21,051 bases of DNA from Chara braunii (Eukaryota > Streptophyta > Charophyceae > Charales > Characeae). The DNA lies in NCBI GenBank assembly GCA_003427395.1, contig BFEA01000429.1, positions 313,322 through 334,372 of the forward strand, in the 5' to 3' direction. The position numbers and the translations under genes were made by a program. Below the pieces are notes generated by a model. It did no database searches, was not told the DNA's origin, and worked only from the letters and a program-made list of their open reading frames with translations. Below are positions 8,945 to 17,729 of the stretch, one piece after another; positions within the stretch are counted from its first letter, which is position 1, and the number at the start of each line of letters is the position of its first letter.

Positions 8945-9712
8945 TCACATGTGGGGTGCAGTGTTTCGAATGGCGACGTCGTGTACGACCAGATTCTTTA
9001 GAACTTCCCCTCTGAATTCTACCCCATTGTCTGTCAGGATTTCCTCTGTGTCTTGGTGCATTCCTAAAAACCGGTTGACGTATCGCGCAATTTCAGCCGC
9101 CTGTCGTGAACGACACAGATATGCCTCAATCCATTTTGAGAAATGGTCTACAAATAGTAGTAGGATTGAATACTCGCAGTTATTAGGTTCAGGGGGCACC
9201 ACAATATCGGTAGTATCCATACTAACCCTTTGAAAAGGTCGTTCGACTACCGTTGGCACTATCGATCTTGGTGGCTGAATCGGCGCCTTGTCAGCAGCGC
9301 AGACCTGGCAGTTCGCGACGATGAATTTCACATCATCGTGAATATTGGACCAATACCACTCATTCTTATCGATTGCCGCTTCCGTGATTCGGACGATAAA
9401 ATGGGCTGCAGTTTCTTCGTGCGCCGTCTTAACCCAGTCATACCTCATGAACGCGTGCGGCGCTACCATCCAAATCCCACTACCATCCGTCTTTCGTTTT
9501 TCTAACCGGCCCTCGTTCCAGCGATAGTCCCGAGCCCTTTCATTGGCCCTCCTCCGGTCTTCTTTAGTGAAGTCCTGGAGCGGGTTACCTATCAAGGTAG
9601 CTATTAGAGCAATATTTGTCCATACCTCGACCCTTCTAAACTTTCCTTCTGACGTGGCGTCAAGAAATCGAGCCTCGGTTGGGATCTTATCAACCCGACA
9701 CAAGGGGCACAA
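8945..9712 (-). pseudogene. Integrase: HHCC zinc-binding domain and catalytic core
   Basis: 255 codons. The HHCC motif is H98, H104, C135, C138 (numbering within this frame). The RNase H-fold core has D166 (SMDTTD) and D228 (ILTDNG). The third acidic residue falls in the next frame, about 34 residues after D228 once the 7-bp duplication is allowed for, close to the usual DX35E spacing. Integrase joins element cDNA to chromosomal DNA in the nucleus. The first five codons still belong to the PHD-type finger, which is in frame upstream and interrupted only by TAG at 9770-9772. The frame ends at an acquired TGA at 8945-8947. Confidence 0.92.
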
Positions 9713-9859
9713 CCAAGGATTATTGTCATTTCTGTACTGGATACACGAGCCGTGGGCTCGTGCGACACACTACCGACAATCTATCCATTTTGCATATCCC
9801 TCCCCTCTAGGACGCATAGGGATCGAGTAGACGCGCGAGATTTCTTCGCAAAAATAACA
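9698..9859 (-). pseudogene. PHD-type zinc finger between RNase H and integrase
   Basis: Read on the minus strand in the integrase frame, eight zinc ligands appear in C4HC3 order: Cys at 9857-9859 and 9848-9850 (CYFC), Cys at 9776-9778 and 9767-9769 (two residues apart, one being an acquired TAG), His at 9752-9754, Cys at 9743-9745, and the closing pair in WLCPLC (9707-9709 and 9698-9700). The spacings are C-2-C-23-C-2-C-4-H-2-C-11-C-2-C, and a Trp sits two residues before the seventh ligand, as is characteristic of PHD fingers. In host proteins these domains read histone H3 tails, so a targeting role is an inference. RING order does not fit because the His is the fifth ligand. Confidence 0.75.
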
Positions 9860-10016
9860 AAATTTCTCTGGTAGGGAAAAAAGAGATGAGGATGAAAGGG
9901 AAGAGAGAGGAGTCGCAAGATTACCTCCGTCACCCATTGTCAATCGCTTGCTTCTTGCCACGTGGAAGGACTGCCACTTGTTCGTACTTGGGTCCATTTG
10001 CTGACTCCGGTTCCTT

Positions 10017-10330
10017 TCACGGAATGATTTCTTCGCCCTTAGGTACCTTAGCGGGGCGATGCCGACGTGACAAGCCGTCCGCGTTGCCGTGCCTCTCTGT
10101 CTTTCGATGGATGATGTCAAAATCGTATTCTTGTAGGCGCACAGCCCATCGTCTGATCAAACCCGTATAATTAGTGAGCCTCTTCAGCGCCAGCAACGTC
10201 TCGTGGTCGGTCACAAGGAGGAACTTTTGTCCGTAAAGATACGGATGGAAGTGCTGGATTCCCCAGACCACGGCGTAACACTCGCCTTGCGGGGCCGAGT
10301 CGTTTCTCCGTTCGTCCGGCACGTGCGTGA
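10017..10330 (-). pseudogene. RNase H domain, C-terminal part
   Basis: The minus-strand frame carries APQGECYAVVWGIQHFHPY and LLVTDHETLLAL, giving the second (Glu) and third (Asp) catalytic residues of the gypsy RNase H. It closes with HGNADGLSRR, the usual end of this domain. The first catalytic Asp (ILITDW) is in the RT frame upstream; the frames meet near 10317-10320, best explained by loss of one base. RNase H degrades the RNA strand after reverse transcription. The frame stops at TGA 10017-10019. Upstream codons of this frame (to 10586) are out-of-frame shadow. Confidence 0.88.
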
Positions 10331-11200
10331 TGTGTATTCGATGACGTGTTCGCGACCATCGTTCCCCTTCTGCGCTAGGATAGCAGAGATCACCTCTGGC
10401 TGCCAGTCCGTGATGAGAATGAACTGCTTCGTAGGGTCTGGCCAAATCAAAATAGGTGTTGTAGCCAGGGCGTTCTTGAGAGTGGCGAACGCCTGTTCGC
10501 ACTCTGCGTCCCAACTGAGGGGCTGGTCTTTTCGTAGCAGGTTCGTCAGAGGCCGTGCTATCGCGGCAAAGCCCTTGATGAAGCAACGGTAGTACGATGC
10601 TAGTCCCAAGAAAGCTCGAACCTGCGTCAATGACGTGGGAACAGGAGCATCTTTCACCTCCGCGACTTTCCTCGAATCTGACTGCAGTCCTCCACGTGTC
10701 ACCACGTAACCCAAGAATGAGATTTCCGAGTGGAAAAACTCACTCTTCTTGAGCATGATCTTGAACCCAGCATCTCTCAGAGCTCCTAGCGTCCACTGGA
10801 TGTGTTGCGCATGTCCGTGATAGGTTTCCGAATAGACCAGGATGTCGTCCATATACACGATGACGCAGAAGTTAATCATCCCCTGAGTTAGCCGCGTCTT
10901 GTTGACGAAGTTCTGGAACGTCACGTTCATAGCCCGTTGAAACGTGGCAGGCGCGTTGCAAATCCCCATCGGACACCGAACCCACTGCCAGGTACCTTCG
11001 AACAGTACAAAAGTCGTTTTCGGTCGATCTTCCTCTTTAACCAGAATGTGATGGAAGTCGTGACGAATATCAAATTTACTAAAATAATTAGCACATCCAA
11101 TCGCATCCAGCAAATCATCAATCATGGGAAGGGGGTACACATCTTTAATCGTGATGTCATTCATCTTGCGATAATCAACGCATATGCGAATCGGCACCAA
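10211..11200 (-). pseudogene. Reverse transcriptase and start of RNase H (pol)
   Basis: 329 codons on the minus strand. RT motifs in order: ICVDYRKMND, LPMIDDLL, FSKFDI with the first catalytic Asp (D44), RCPMGICNAPATFQRAMN, and the YMDD box (residues 116-119, plus positions 10844-10855). The connection contains AFLGLASYYRCFIKGF, and RNase H begins near residue 258 with ILITDW. The frame extends upstream without a start codon to about 11275 (GWIEPATGPWSFPVVLV). The loop between VVLV and RICVDYRK is several residues shorter than usual, a probable small deletion. From about residue 295 the frame is shadow after a frameshift. Catalytic aspartates are intact, but the polyprotein is broken on both sides. 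Confidence 0.95.
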
Positions 11201-11270
11201 TACTACCGGGAACGACCATGGCCCAGTAGCGGGTTCGATCCAACCATTAGCTTCGAATTCTCGAATCCGC

Positions 11271-11927
11271 TCAAGGGCCGTTTCTCATTCTACCAGGTAC
11301 GTATGACTGAATCGGGGGCTTATAGTGAATCGGGGGATGGTTTCCGGTTTGAATCTCGTGCTGTATGACTAACGACAGTCCAATGTCTGTGTCCGTCATA
11401 CTAATCACTCCTTTGTATTCTCTTAGAATTTCCGCGATTGGGTGATGGATCTCATCAGGTACGTATTGGGGCACGTGCAACTCGTACAGCTCATCCCATA
11501 TCCGTACATCGATATGTTTCGTACTCACCCGCTTAGTGTTTTCAGGCGGGGGCGCGAAAATAAACGAATTATCCGATCGCCAGGAGAATACCGTAGCCAT
11601 CATTTGTGCGTCCTGCTCTAGAATGGCCACGTGTTCCTCTGGGGTTACTCCGTATCGAATGTCCTGCCATGGCATGGGTTTCGTTGCGATTTTAATTTCG
11701 AACCCAGTTTCGAGGCGCTCAGAGGGTTCCAAAAAATCGGTCTCTTCCCCTAAGCGTAATAATCGTATCTCTTTTACAGGTGTCAAAAGAGATCGTGGGA
11801 GATTTGTGATGTCGCAGAAGTGTCTTTTGTCATTATATCGTGCGAGGAGAGGGGAGATACCTTCGTACAGGGTTCGAGGGGGTTCCCGAAAATCGATCAT
11901 CCTCGAAATTTTGTACGAGGGGTTCAC
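11271..11927 (-). pseudogene. Spacer between protease and RT, including RT N-terminal region
   Basis: 218 codons. The last part, VIQHEIQTGNHPPIHYKPP, is the standard lead-in to gypsy RT (the IDTG..PP region just before the RT fold). The upstream 170 residues link protease and RT and show no recognised domain. Frameshifts separate it from the protease frame (near 11880-11900) and the RT frame (near 11275-11285). The GTG at its start is only where the frame opens, not a real start. Confidence 0.75.
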
Positions 11928-12798
11928 CCATAATCATTGCTTGCGTTCTTTGTAGATTTTGGTAAGTCCAGCTCATTGGGTTCACATTCGCTCGCTGCAC
12001 AGGGTAATGGATACGCTGTTGTGCTATCTCCAGGATCACTGGATCGTCCTCGTCGCTGCTATCCGTGTTCTTTGACGATTGCCCGTCGTCTGCGGAGTTA
12101 TCCCAGGTGATCACGCGAAGGGTTCCCGCCATCATGGGAGAAACTCGCAGGGTCACGTTAGTGGTGGTACGGAGGGTCAGTCTCATCGGTACAACATAGG
12201 GTTTTACTCCTGTATTTCGGAGGACAATCGATCGTCTCTCGAAGTCCAGATTGGCTCGCAAGGCCACAAGAGCGGGAAGACCGAAAAGGACGTCGTAAGT
12301 GTTTATGTCTAAGACTACGACCTCTCCCAAAGCATGTACTTTCCCTAATCGAAAAGCAACATTGGTCATCCGTCCCACCGTTTTAATCTTCTCTTCATTT
12401 GCCGAAACGAGCTGATCTTTTTTCGTAAGCATGATTAGATCGTTTTTTCTCCATGCCCTTTCAACTACCCGTAATGAGATAGCCAAAGCAGCGGCTCCAG
12501 AATCAATGATAGCGTTGTACGAGATTCCCCATACCTCGATATCGTATTCTGCGGATTTCCATGTGATTGGTTTAATCCTTAGGAAATTATCATCATTCTG
12601 GATTAATCCTAGCCGTATCGGATCTGAGGTATCAGCAACGTTTTCCTCTGGCGTGGGATTTTTTGCTTTTGTGCTCGCTGTTCGGGCAAGGGCGAATCGT
12701 TTCCGATTCGCCTTGCAATGTTGCAACATCCGTTCGTTGGCTTGTTCTGATATCGAAAGTAAATGACCAATCGGAAGAGGAATCCGATGATCAAAGGC
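11833..12798 (-). pseudogene. Retroviral-type aspartic protease
   Basis: The active site is IIDSGAAALAIS (DSG at 12496-12504), the single catalytic triad of a dimeric retropepsin. About 75 residues on, INTYDVLFGLPALVALRANL is the second conserved block (hydrophobic, then G-L/M) of plant gypsy proteases. The enzyme releases mature Gag and Pol from the polyprotein. The frame is the same as that of the CCHC segment, separated only by TGA at 12799-12801, so gag and pol were probably one fused frame. It ends with out-of-frame sequence after about 11890. Confidence 0.88.
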
Positions 12799-13275
12799 TC
12801 ACACGATTTTTAGAACATCGATTTCCCCCGTGACGAAGGTAAGTCCTCCCGACTCCATCTCCCCTGGAGAAGGTCGCCACTCCGCCACTTCTCTTTGTTC
12901 TGGCGCCGGTCTAATTGTTCCAATCATCCCAAGCCCCGGGTAACCAAGCGTTACATATTGATTCAATGGAATAAGCTCAGCGGCTTCCTCCATAGTAGCT
13001 AACGTGCTTCCTCCTCCTTCCATTTCTTCCATTAATGCTCCTACACGTCCAGGCCCGTTAGCAATCGGAGTTGCTGCTACCGGTGCAGCCCCGACTCGTG
13101 GTTGTGGGGGTGGATGAGGGCAATCCCGGGTTATGTGTCCTGGTTGATGACACATGTAACAGACATTCAAGTTGCCAGGGATCCCTGCGGGAGGCGGTGC
13201 TGGAGCCAGCCCGTGCTGGATCGGGGCGGCACGCACTGCTATTGGTCGCATCGATCTCATCATTGCTTCAATTCA
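12799..13275 (-). pseudogene. Gag nucleocapsid segment with CCHC zinc knuckle
   Basis: CYMCHQPGHITRDC (plus positions 13120-13161) is a perfect C-2-C-4-H-4-C knuckle, the RNA-binding motif of Gag nucleocapsid, followed by a Pro-rich stretch. The frame continues upstream past TGA at 13273-13275 through ALLELTKTLVNLIQES to about 13480, where it shifts relative to the capsid part. It ends at TGA 12799-12801. Both stops are one transition from CGA. Confidence 0.9.
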
Positions 13276-13462
13276 AGCATTGTGTTCCCGCTGTTCCTTC
13301 TTGCTTTCCTGAATCAGATTGACCAGTGTTTTGGTTAGTTCTAATAGGGCGGCTGATTTGTTTGGTCGTGCGGGACTTTCAATCGAGGGTGGGGGTGTTG
13401 TCATCACAGGAATGGGCATGCTTGTAATCACGCTTGGAGTTGGTCTTTGGGAGTAATCTGTT

Positions 13463-14224
13463 CTAAATAGGTGACCGGGCCAGACACAACCCCATGTTTT
13501 CGAATTTATTCTGTAATGCGGCCAGCTCAGCTTTAGCTCTTGCTAATTCGGACGAGTCTCCCTCCCTAGGATAATCTTCTCCTTCTAGGAAACTCGCATC
13601 GAACTTTCGTTCCATTTCTTCTACGGCTGCCATAATCTGTTGCAGCGTGTGATTGATGGGGGAGAACTGTGTTCGCAGTTTCGCCCTCATCGTTCGGCTG
13701 CGAAGTCCGTCGATGAACAAATCTCTGCCTACCTGTTCACCTCGTTCTGTTTTTACGAACATTTGATAAAATCGGTTCCGGTACTCAGTGACAGACTCGA
13801 GGGGTTTTTGAACTCGGTCTCTAATCATAAAAAGAGCCTGTTCCGGGTGGATGTAATCGAATCGATTCAAGAAGTCTCGTTCGAATGTCGGGAGATCTAC
13901 CCATACGTAGGTACTAAATCAATGATGAGCGTCCCCCCCCAATCGAGCTGAAATATTTACCTGGGCCTCATTGTCATCACACTGCTGAGCCCGGAGTGTG
14001 GCCAGCCATGCTCCAACAAGGTGATGTGCAGGGTCAAACAGATAAAGATCGGGTGGCATCATGGGTGTCCGTGCTCGTGGTATGGGTTGATTAGGATTTT
14101 GTTGTGGATTCAGGTTCTGCGGATTGGTCGCCCGTCGATTCGTTGATCGGCTTCTGGTGACGACGGGGTCGCGTTTGTGCGCGTTCCGGGGTCGAGGTCT
14201 CCCTCGGTTAGCCAGATCGCTCAA
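13463..14224 (-). pseudogene. Gag capsid-like region
   Basis: An ATG at 14222-14224, about 30 bases after the primer-binding site, is the likely gag start. The first 50 residues are basic, Pro/Asn/Arg-rich. From residue about 65, HLVGAWLATLRAQ begins the retrotransposon Gag fold, which continues past a single in-frame TGA (13919-13921) through TYVWVDLPTFERDFLNRFDY and ESVTEYRNRFYQMF. A coiled-coil-like segment (MAAVEEMERKFDA, ELARAKAELAALQ) precedes a frame shift near 13480. Gag would form the cytoplasmic virus-like particle. Confidence 0.85.
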
Positions 14225-14255
14225 CTATCGTGCTGATAATCCTATAACCCTGCCA

Positions 14256-14275
14256 CGTGTCGGGCTTCGATACCA
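14256..14275 (-). other. Primer-binding site (initiator tRNA-Met-like)
   Basis: Directly inside the 5' LTR the minus strand reads TGGTATCGAAGCCCGACACG. TGGTATC..AGC matches ten of the first twelve bases of the common plant gypsy site TGGTATCAGAGC, complementary to the 3' end of initiator tRNA-Met. The two mismatches could be decay or a different tRNA. Confidence 0.65.
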
Positions 14276-16632
14276 ACCTCACGCCCGACGCGACTTCCTG
14301 ATCGGAGTGGGATGTGGGTTTGGAAGTGCGAAAAGGGGTGTGCCAAGGATTTTTGGGGAAAGTGGGGTTGGAGTCCCAGGTCGGAACTGAGATCTCCTAT
14401 GGCAAGGGTCCACGGGCATGGATGCAATAGGGCTAAGGGGTGGGTTACTTCCGGTCTGATGGCGGTCGATGTCGTACAGTTGCCCGATCCGTCTGTTTTG
14501 GTGACGGCGGTTCGGGAGAGGCCCGTTTCTAAGGGCTGCGATTCCTATGAGTCGGACCTTCGGATGCAGACACGTGGCACCTGTTGCCGCGTGTTATGGT
14601 TAAGCTCTGCAGTTCTAGAGGTTCGGCGGTGGCTGCGTCGTCTGCAGTTTCTGCACGGCGTGCGAGGCCGATACGGGGCAATGGAATTCCACGGTACCAC
14701 TGTGAGTTAGTGATACGGAAGGAGGAGACGAATGGGAGGGCAATTGGTAGTGACAACGACAAAGCCGGGGGATATGAAGTATTGCGTGTTATACGTCGTT
14801 GGGTAATCGGGGCACCTCGGATCGCTGGTTACGGCACAACGAAACTCCCTGGGACAAAATCGGTTCTCGGTTAGGCAGGGAACTTCTAGGCGTCTCTGCG
14901 TAAGATATTCTCTTACCCAAGGTTCGAAGTACCCTGAGTCCCGCGTGTACGTCATCTTGTCATTGCGGTGTAGTGGAAGCCTTCCGCACGCATCTAACTG
15001 ACAAGGGGATTTTTCGATATGGTATCGAAAATCCCTACCAGCTTGGGTGCGTGAAAGGAAGAAACTTTTCCCGCCTACCGGAGGTGCCAGGTTCGTTAAT
15101 CATCGCGAATCGCCACGCGTGGATATGTGTAGGCTGCGCAGATCAGATCGCGCTTATACTTATCCCCGCGGGGCGTTCGCTTGTACCCAAAAAAGTAAGA
15201 GTTTAATTCTTCATGCAAAATCGCCACGTGTCACGCACAACTACCCAATCATCTAATCACTCAGTGATCCCACAAGCAATTATTTCCGAGCATGCAAGGT
15301 GTCGTTACACATCAGACATCGCAACAACATCAGAAAAGCGGATCAAAGTGACAAGCAATGATGATGACTGGGCAAAAACGACAAACATATCATTCCATCC
15401 GAGCTAGTCATCCCATACACACAAAAGAGGGAGGACCGAGACAGAATGGGACATCATACAAGGAGCAATATTGAAACAAAGATGCCGAATGGAAATGAGA
15501 GCGGATTGCTCGAGCCGAAATCAAAATTTATATACAAATTAAAGAAAAAGACAAAGAAAATTGTAAATCCACGTCCATCAACCTCATCTCTCTCTTCCCC
15601 TCTCTTTCCCTCCGATGCGGACAGTCCGTCGTCGAGCACCCACCCACGAAGCCGTTACCCCGCTCAGTCCTCTTGCACCCTTCAGGTTCGTCCGCGCGCT
15701 ATAGTCCGTCCTAGCCCCACGCGTCAACCCCGCGCATTCGGCACCAGCCCGTTGGGTCGCCCAACTCCCACTTCAACTCACCTCTTACTTCGCTCGTAAG
15801 CCGACCCTCACTGATCGCGCTCTCCGAGCTTCTAGCAACTGGTTAAGAGAGCTATCTAATCGCGCAGCCGGAATTTATAGCGTGCATGCATGCGCGAAGA
15901 ACACGGAATTGCAAGGTCTTAGGAAGAGAGAAGGGAAGGGATTGCCTACGTTTTGCATGGGCAGACTGCGGCGTGGGGGACGTAGCCACTCTCCACGCAT
16001 CGATCCGATCATGCAGCCCGGGGGCCAGACAGTCACAGCAAGGAAGAGAGAGGGCGGGAAAGATGAAGCTCAAGAAGAAAGATACAGTTACAAGGGCGCC
16101 CTGCCCAAAAATTACGGTTGCGCGCAAGATTAAGGGCGCCGACTAATTAGAGCTCCGTTGCAGCCGCAAAAAGAAGCGCGCGAGCAACAGGGCAGCGCGC
16201 GGCAAAAGAAATCCTAAATTCCTAAATTCCTAGCTAATGCAAGAAAAACTTTAATAAAGCACAAATTCCGAAAAGAAAGTCCGAAATTCCGAGAGCCATC
16301 GAGAGCTCAACAAGATTCGAAAAAGAAATTAAAAAAGAAGCAAGACTTCCCGCGCGATTTCCGCGCCTAAAACCTGACAACAGAACACGAAAGAAACGAC
16401 GTCAAACATTATCAATCGCGCCTTTCTCGGCGCGACAGCCACTCAATCGGTACTTGCCCGGCCCTGAACCCAGCCATCCGAAAAGAAGTGACGCAAAAAG
16501 ACGAAGAAGCGAGGACACCAATGCAAGTTCCCCTCAATCCCGATCTCCCGTAATTGGTTCAACCTTCCCATCTTAGGACCCCTCATTGTCATCGCGTAGA
16601 AAATCGTGCGGAACAAAAATTGGTTCGTCACA
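14276..16632 (-). repeat. 5' LTR of the Ty3/gypsy element
   Basis: It aligns with 3570-5996. On the minus strand it begins TGTGAC (plus GTCACA, 16627-16632) and ends next to the primer-binding site. In the first ~78 aligned bases I count about seven differences, all transitions. It holds the same TATA candidates, G-box (CACGTG at 14571-14576) and 8-bp array (16213-16233) as the other LTR. Transcription of the element would start within it and run to lower coordinates. Confidence 0.9.
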
Positions 16633-16684
16633 GCTGCGTTGAAGAGATGGGGCCCAGGCCAGGAGGAAAAGAAAACAAAAAATA

Positions 16685-16704
16685 GGGCCTCGCTGCATTA
16701 CTCA
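16685..16704 (+). repeat. Isolated MITE terminus (GGGCCTCG family)
   Basis: GGGCCTCGCTGCATTACTCA preceded by TA. It is directly followed by the left end of the element at 16709, which may have inserted into or replaced the rest of this copy. Confidence 0.45.
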
Positions 16705-16741
16705 CCAAGGGCCTGGGTCCACTACTCCCCAGTTGTGCAAA

Positions 16742-16871
16742 ATGAGGGCGTACTCTCACTAGCACTATCTTAAATGCATCTGACCGCATTTTCGGCCGAA
16801 ACGGTATGCATGCTGCATGCAAATCCATCCAGAAATAAGTAAAAAAGTGCTAGTGTGAGCATGCCCCTCAT
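16742..16871. mobile_element. Small MITE, about 130 bp, with 25-bp terminal inverted repeats
   Basis: ATGAGGGCGTACTCTCACTA at 16742 pairs with the reverse complement of the block at 16846-16871 (AGTGCTAGTGTGAGCATGCC then CCTCAT). About 20 of 25 bases match, including CACTAGCACT perfectly. The interior has further self-complementarity (GCATGCTGCATGC). Non-coding. Confidence 0.65.
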
Positions 16872-16882
16872 ACATTGCCAAA

Positions 16883-17262
16883 TCGGCCTAGCTCAGTTGG
16901 TAAGGCACTCAAGTGGCATTCAGGAGGTCTTGGGTTCAATCGCCATTGGCCTCATGCACCTTCCTGGGCAAGCTTGGCGCCCGCCACATAGAGATATGTC
17001 GTTGGTCCCCCTGAGTGGCATTGAGCAGAGACTGCTGATGTTCATAGGGGGAGGGGACCGGAGGGGAGGCACAATGACTGGCCCATCGAAGAAGCTCGGT
17101 CCTGACGCTACCGGCTGACCCCTGGCCGGTATCGCCCACCTGCTGTAGCAGGTATCGCACCTGCTGTTGGGTGCAGCTCCCGCATCTTCCATCGTTGAAG
17201 GCTTGAGCACGGATGTGGCTGCCACGGGGTTCCCCTTAATACTATAATGACAATTAAAAAAA
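16883..17262 (+). mobile_element. tRNA-derived SINE
   Basis: The head carries a Pol III A box TAGCTCAGTTGG (16889-16900) and a B box GGTTCAATCGCC (16933-16944) 32 bases apart, as in a tRNA gene. The cloverleaf is decayed: GGCC pairs at the acceptor ends, but the anticodon and T stems do not close. About 300 bp of unrelated body follow, ending in an A-rich tail (CAATTAAAAAAAGG). A tRNA head, non-tRNA body and A-rich 3' end define SINEs, mobilised by a partner LINE. A long minus-strand open frame across it is fortuitous. I did not find a target duplication. Confidence 0.65.
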
Positions 17263-17506
17263 GGCTTGAAAGGCCGTCCTGTCCAGATTTGACAGGTAAT
17301 TGGAGGCTCCGAGCCTGTTTTTGCCAACCCTGAATTTGCCGAGCCTGGGTACCACTCCATTTTCTTTCTGGTACTCGCACGGAAAGAACCAAAAAAAACA
17401 AATTGTTTTGTATTTTTGTGCACGTGGGGAGTAGTGGAGTTAGGCCCACACGTGCGTTACTTCGAAGCACACCCGACCCATCTTTTTGGACCATTTCTCG
17501 ATCTAT

Positions 17507-17639
17507 GGGCCTCGCCACACCACTCACCAACAAATGTGAAAAAGACAAAAATGTGGCAGGTGCATCTGGCCATGTTCTAGGGGCAAGTTCATTCTGATTT
17601 TGCAGATTTCGAGAGTGGTGTGGCGATGTGGCGATGCCC
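17507..17639 (+). mobile_element. MITE of the GGGCCTCG family, 133 bp
   Basis: The left end GGGCCTCGCCACACCACTCA and right end GAGAGTGGTGTGGCGATG..GCCC are inverted repeats. TA flanks both sides (17504-17505, 17640-17641), consistent with a TA target duplication. The interior (AAATGTGAAAAAGAC, GGCAGGTGCATCTGGCC) matches the element at 3305-3413. Confidence 0.65.
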
Positions 17640-17642
17640 TAT

Positions 17643-17729
17643 GGGCCTCGCTCCACTACTCACCGAATTTGCAAACTTGGAAGCACACCCGACCCATCTC
17701 TTTTTGGTTTGGACCATTTCTCGATCTAT
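17643..17729 (+). repeat. Duplicated MITE left end and flank
   Basis: GGGCCTCGCTCCACTACTCA is a left terminus without its own right end. The following bases (AAGCACACCCGACCCATCT then GGACCATTTCTCGATCTATG) repeat the flank at 17465-17506, so this looks like a local tandem duplication of a MITE junction. Confidence 0.55.

Larger units (their letters stand above)
3570..16632 (-). mobile_element. Ty3/gypsy LTR retrotransposon, degenerate, about 13 kb
   Basis: Two direct LTRs of about 2.4 kb (14276-16632 and 3570-5996) enclose, reading on the minus strand, a primer-binding site, gag with CCHC knuckle, aspartic protease, RT, RNase H, integrase and an extra frame. RT before integrase is the diagnostic Ty3/gypsy order; copia has integrase first. 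A PHD-type zinc finger lies between RNase H and integrase. Frameshifts and stops disrupt every module and the LTRs have diverged about 9% in the stretch compared, so the copy is immobile. I see no convincing target-site duplication, and the polypurine tract is not adjacent to the 3' LTR, so one LTR edge may be lost or misplaced by tens of bases. Confidence 0.93.
16709..17447. mobile_element. TIR element of about 740 bp holding other insertions
   Basis: The left end GGGCCTGGGTCCACTACTCC (16709 on, continuing CCAGTTGTGCA) matches the reverse complement of the right end (17416-17447: TTGTGCACGTGGGGAGTAGT then GGAGTTAGGCCC) over about 32 bp with few mismatches. The termini belong to the same broad family as the GGGCCTCG MITEs. 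Inside lie a small inverted-repeat element (16742-16871) and a tRNA-derived SINE (16883-17262), so little of the original interior remains. No clear target duplication. Confidence 0.55.

Noticed and set aside
8192-13921. UGA recoding or a variant genetic code
   Set aside because: Frameshifts, TAG stops and the 7-bp duplication in the same element show ordinary decay; CpG deamination explains the TGA excess more simply.
16884-16950. Functional tRNA gene
   Set aside because: The A and B boxes are present, but the anticodon, T and acceptor stems do not pair properly, and the sequence continues into a SINE body.
16920-17423. 167-codon minus-strand open frame
   Set aside because: It lies antisense across the SINE body and tail and the end of the surrounding TIR element. 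No protein-like features.
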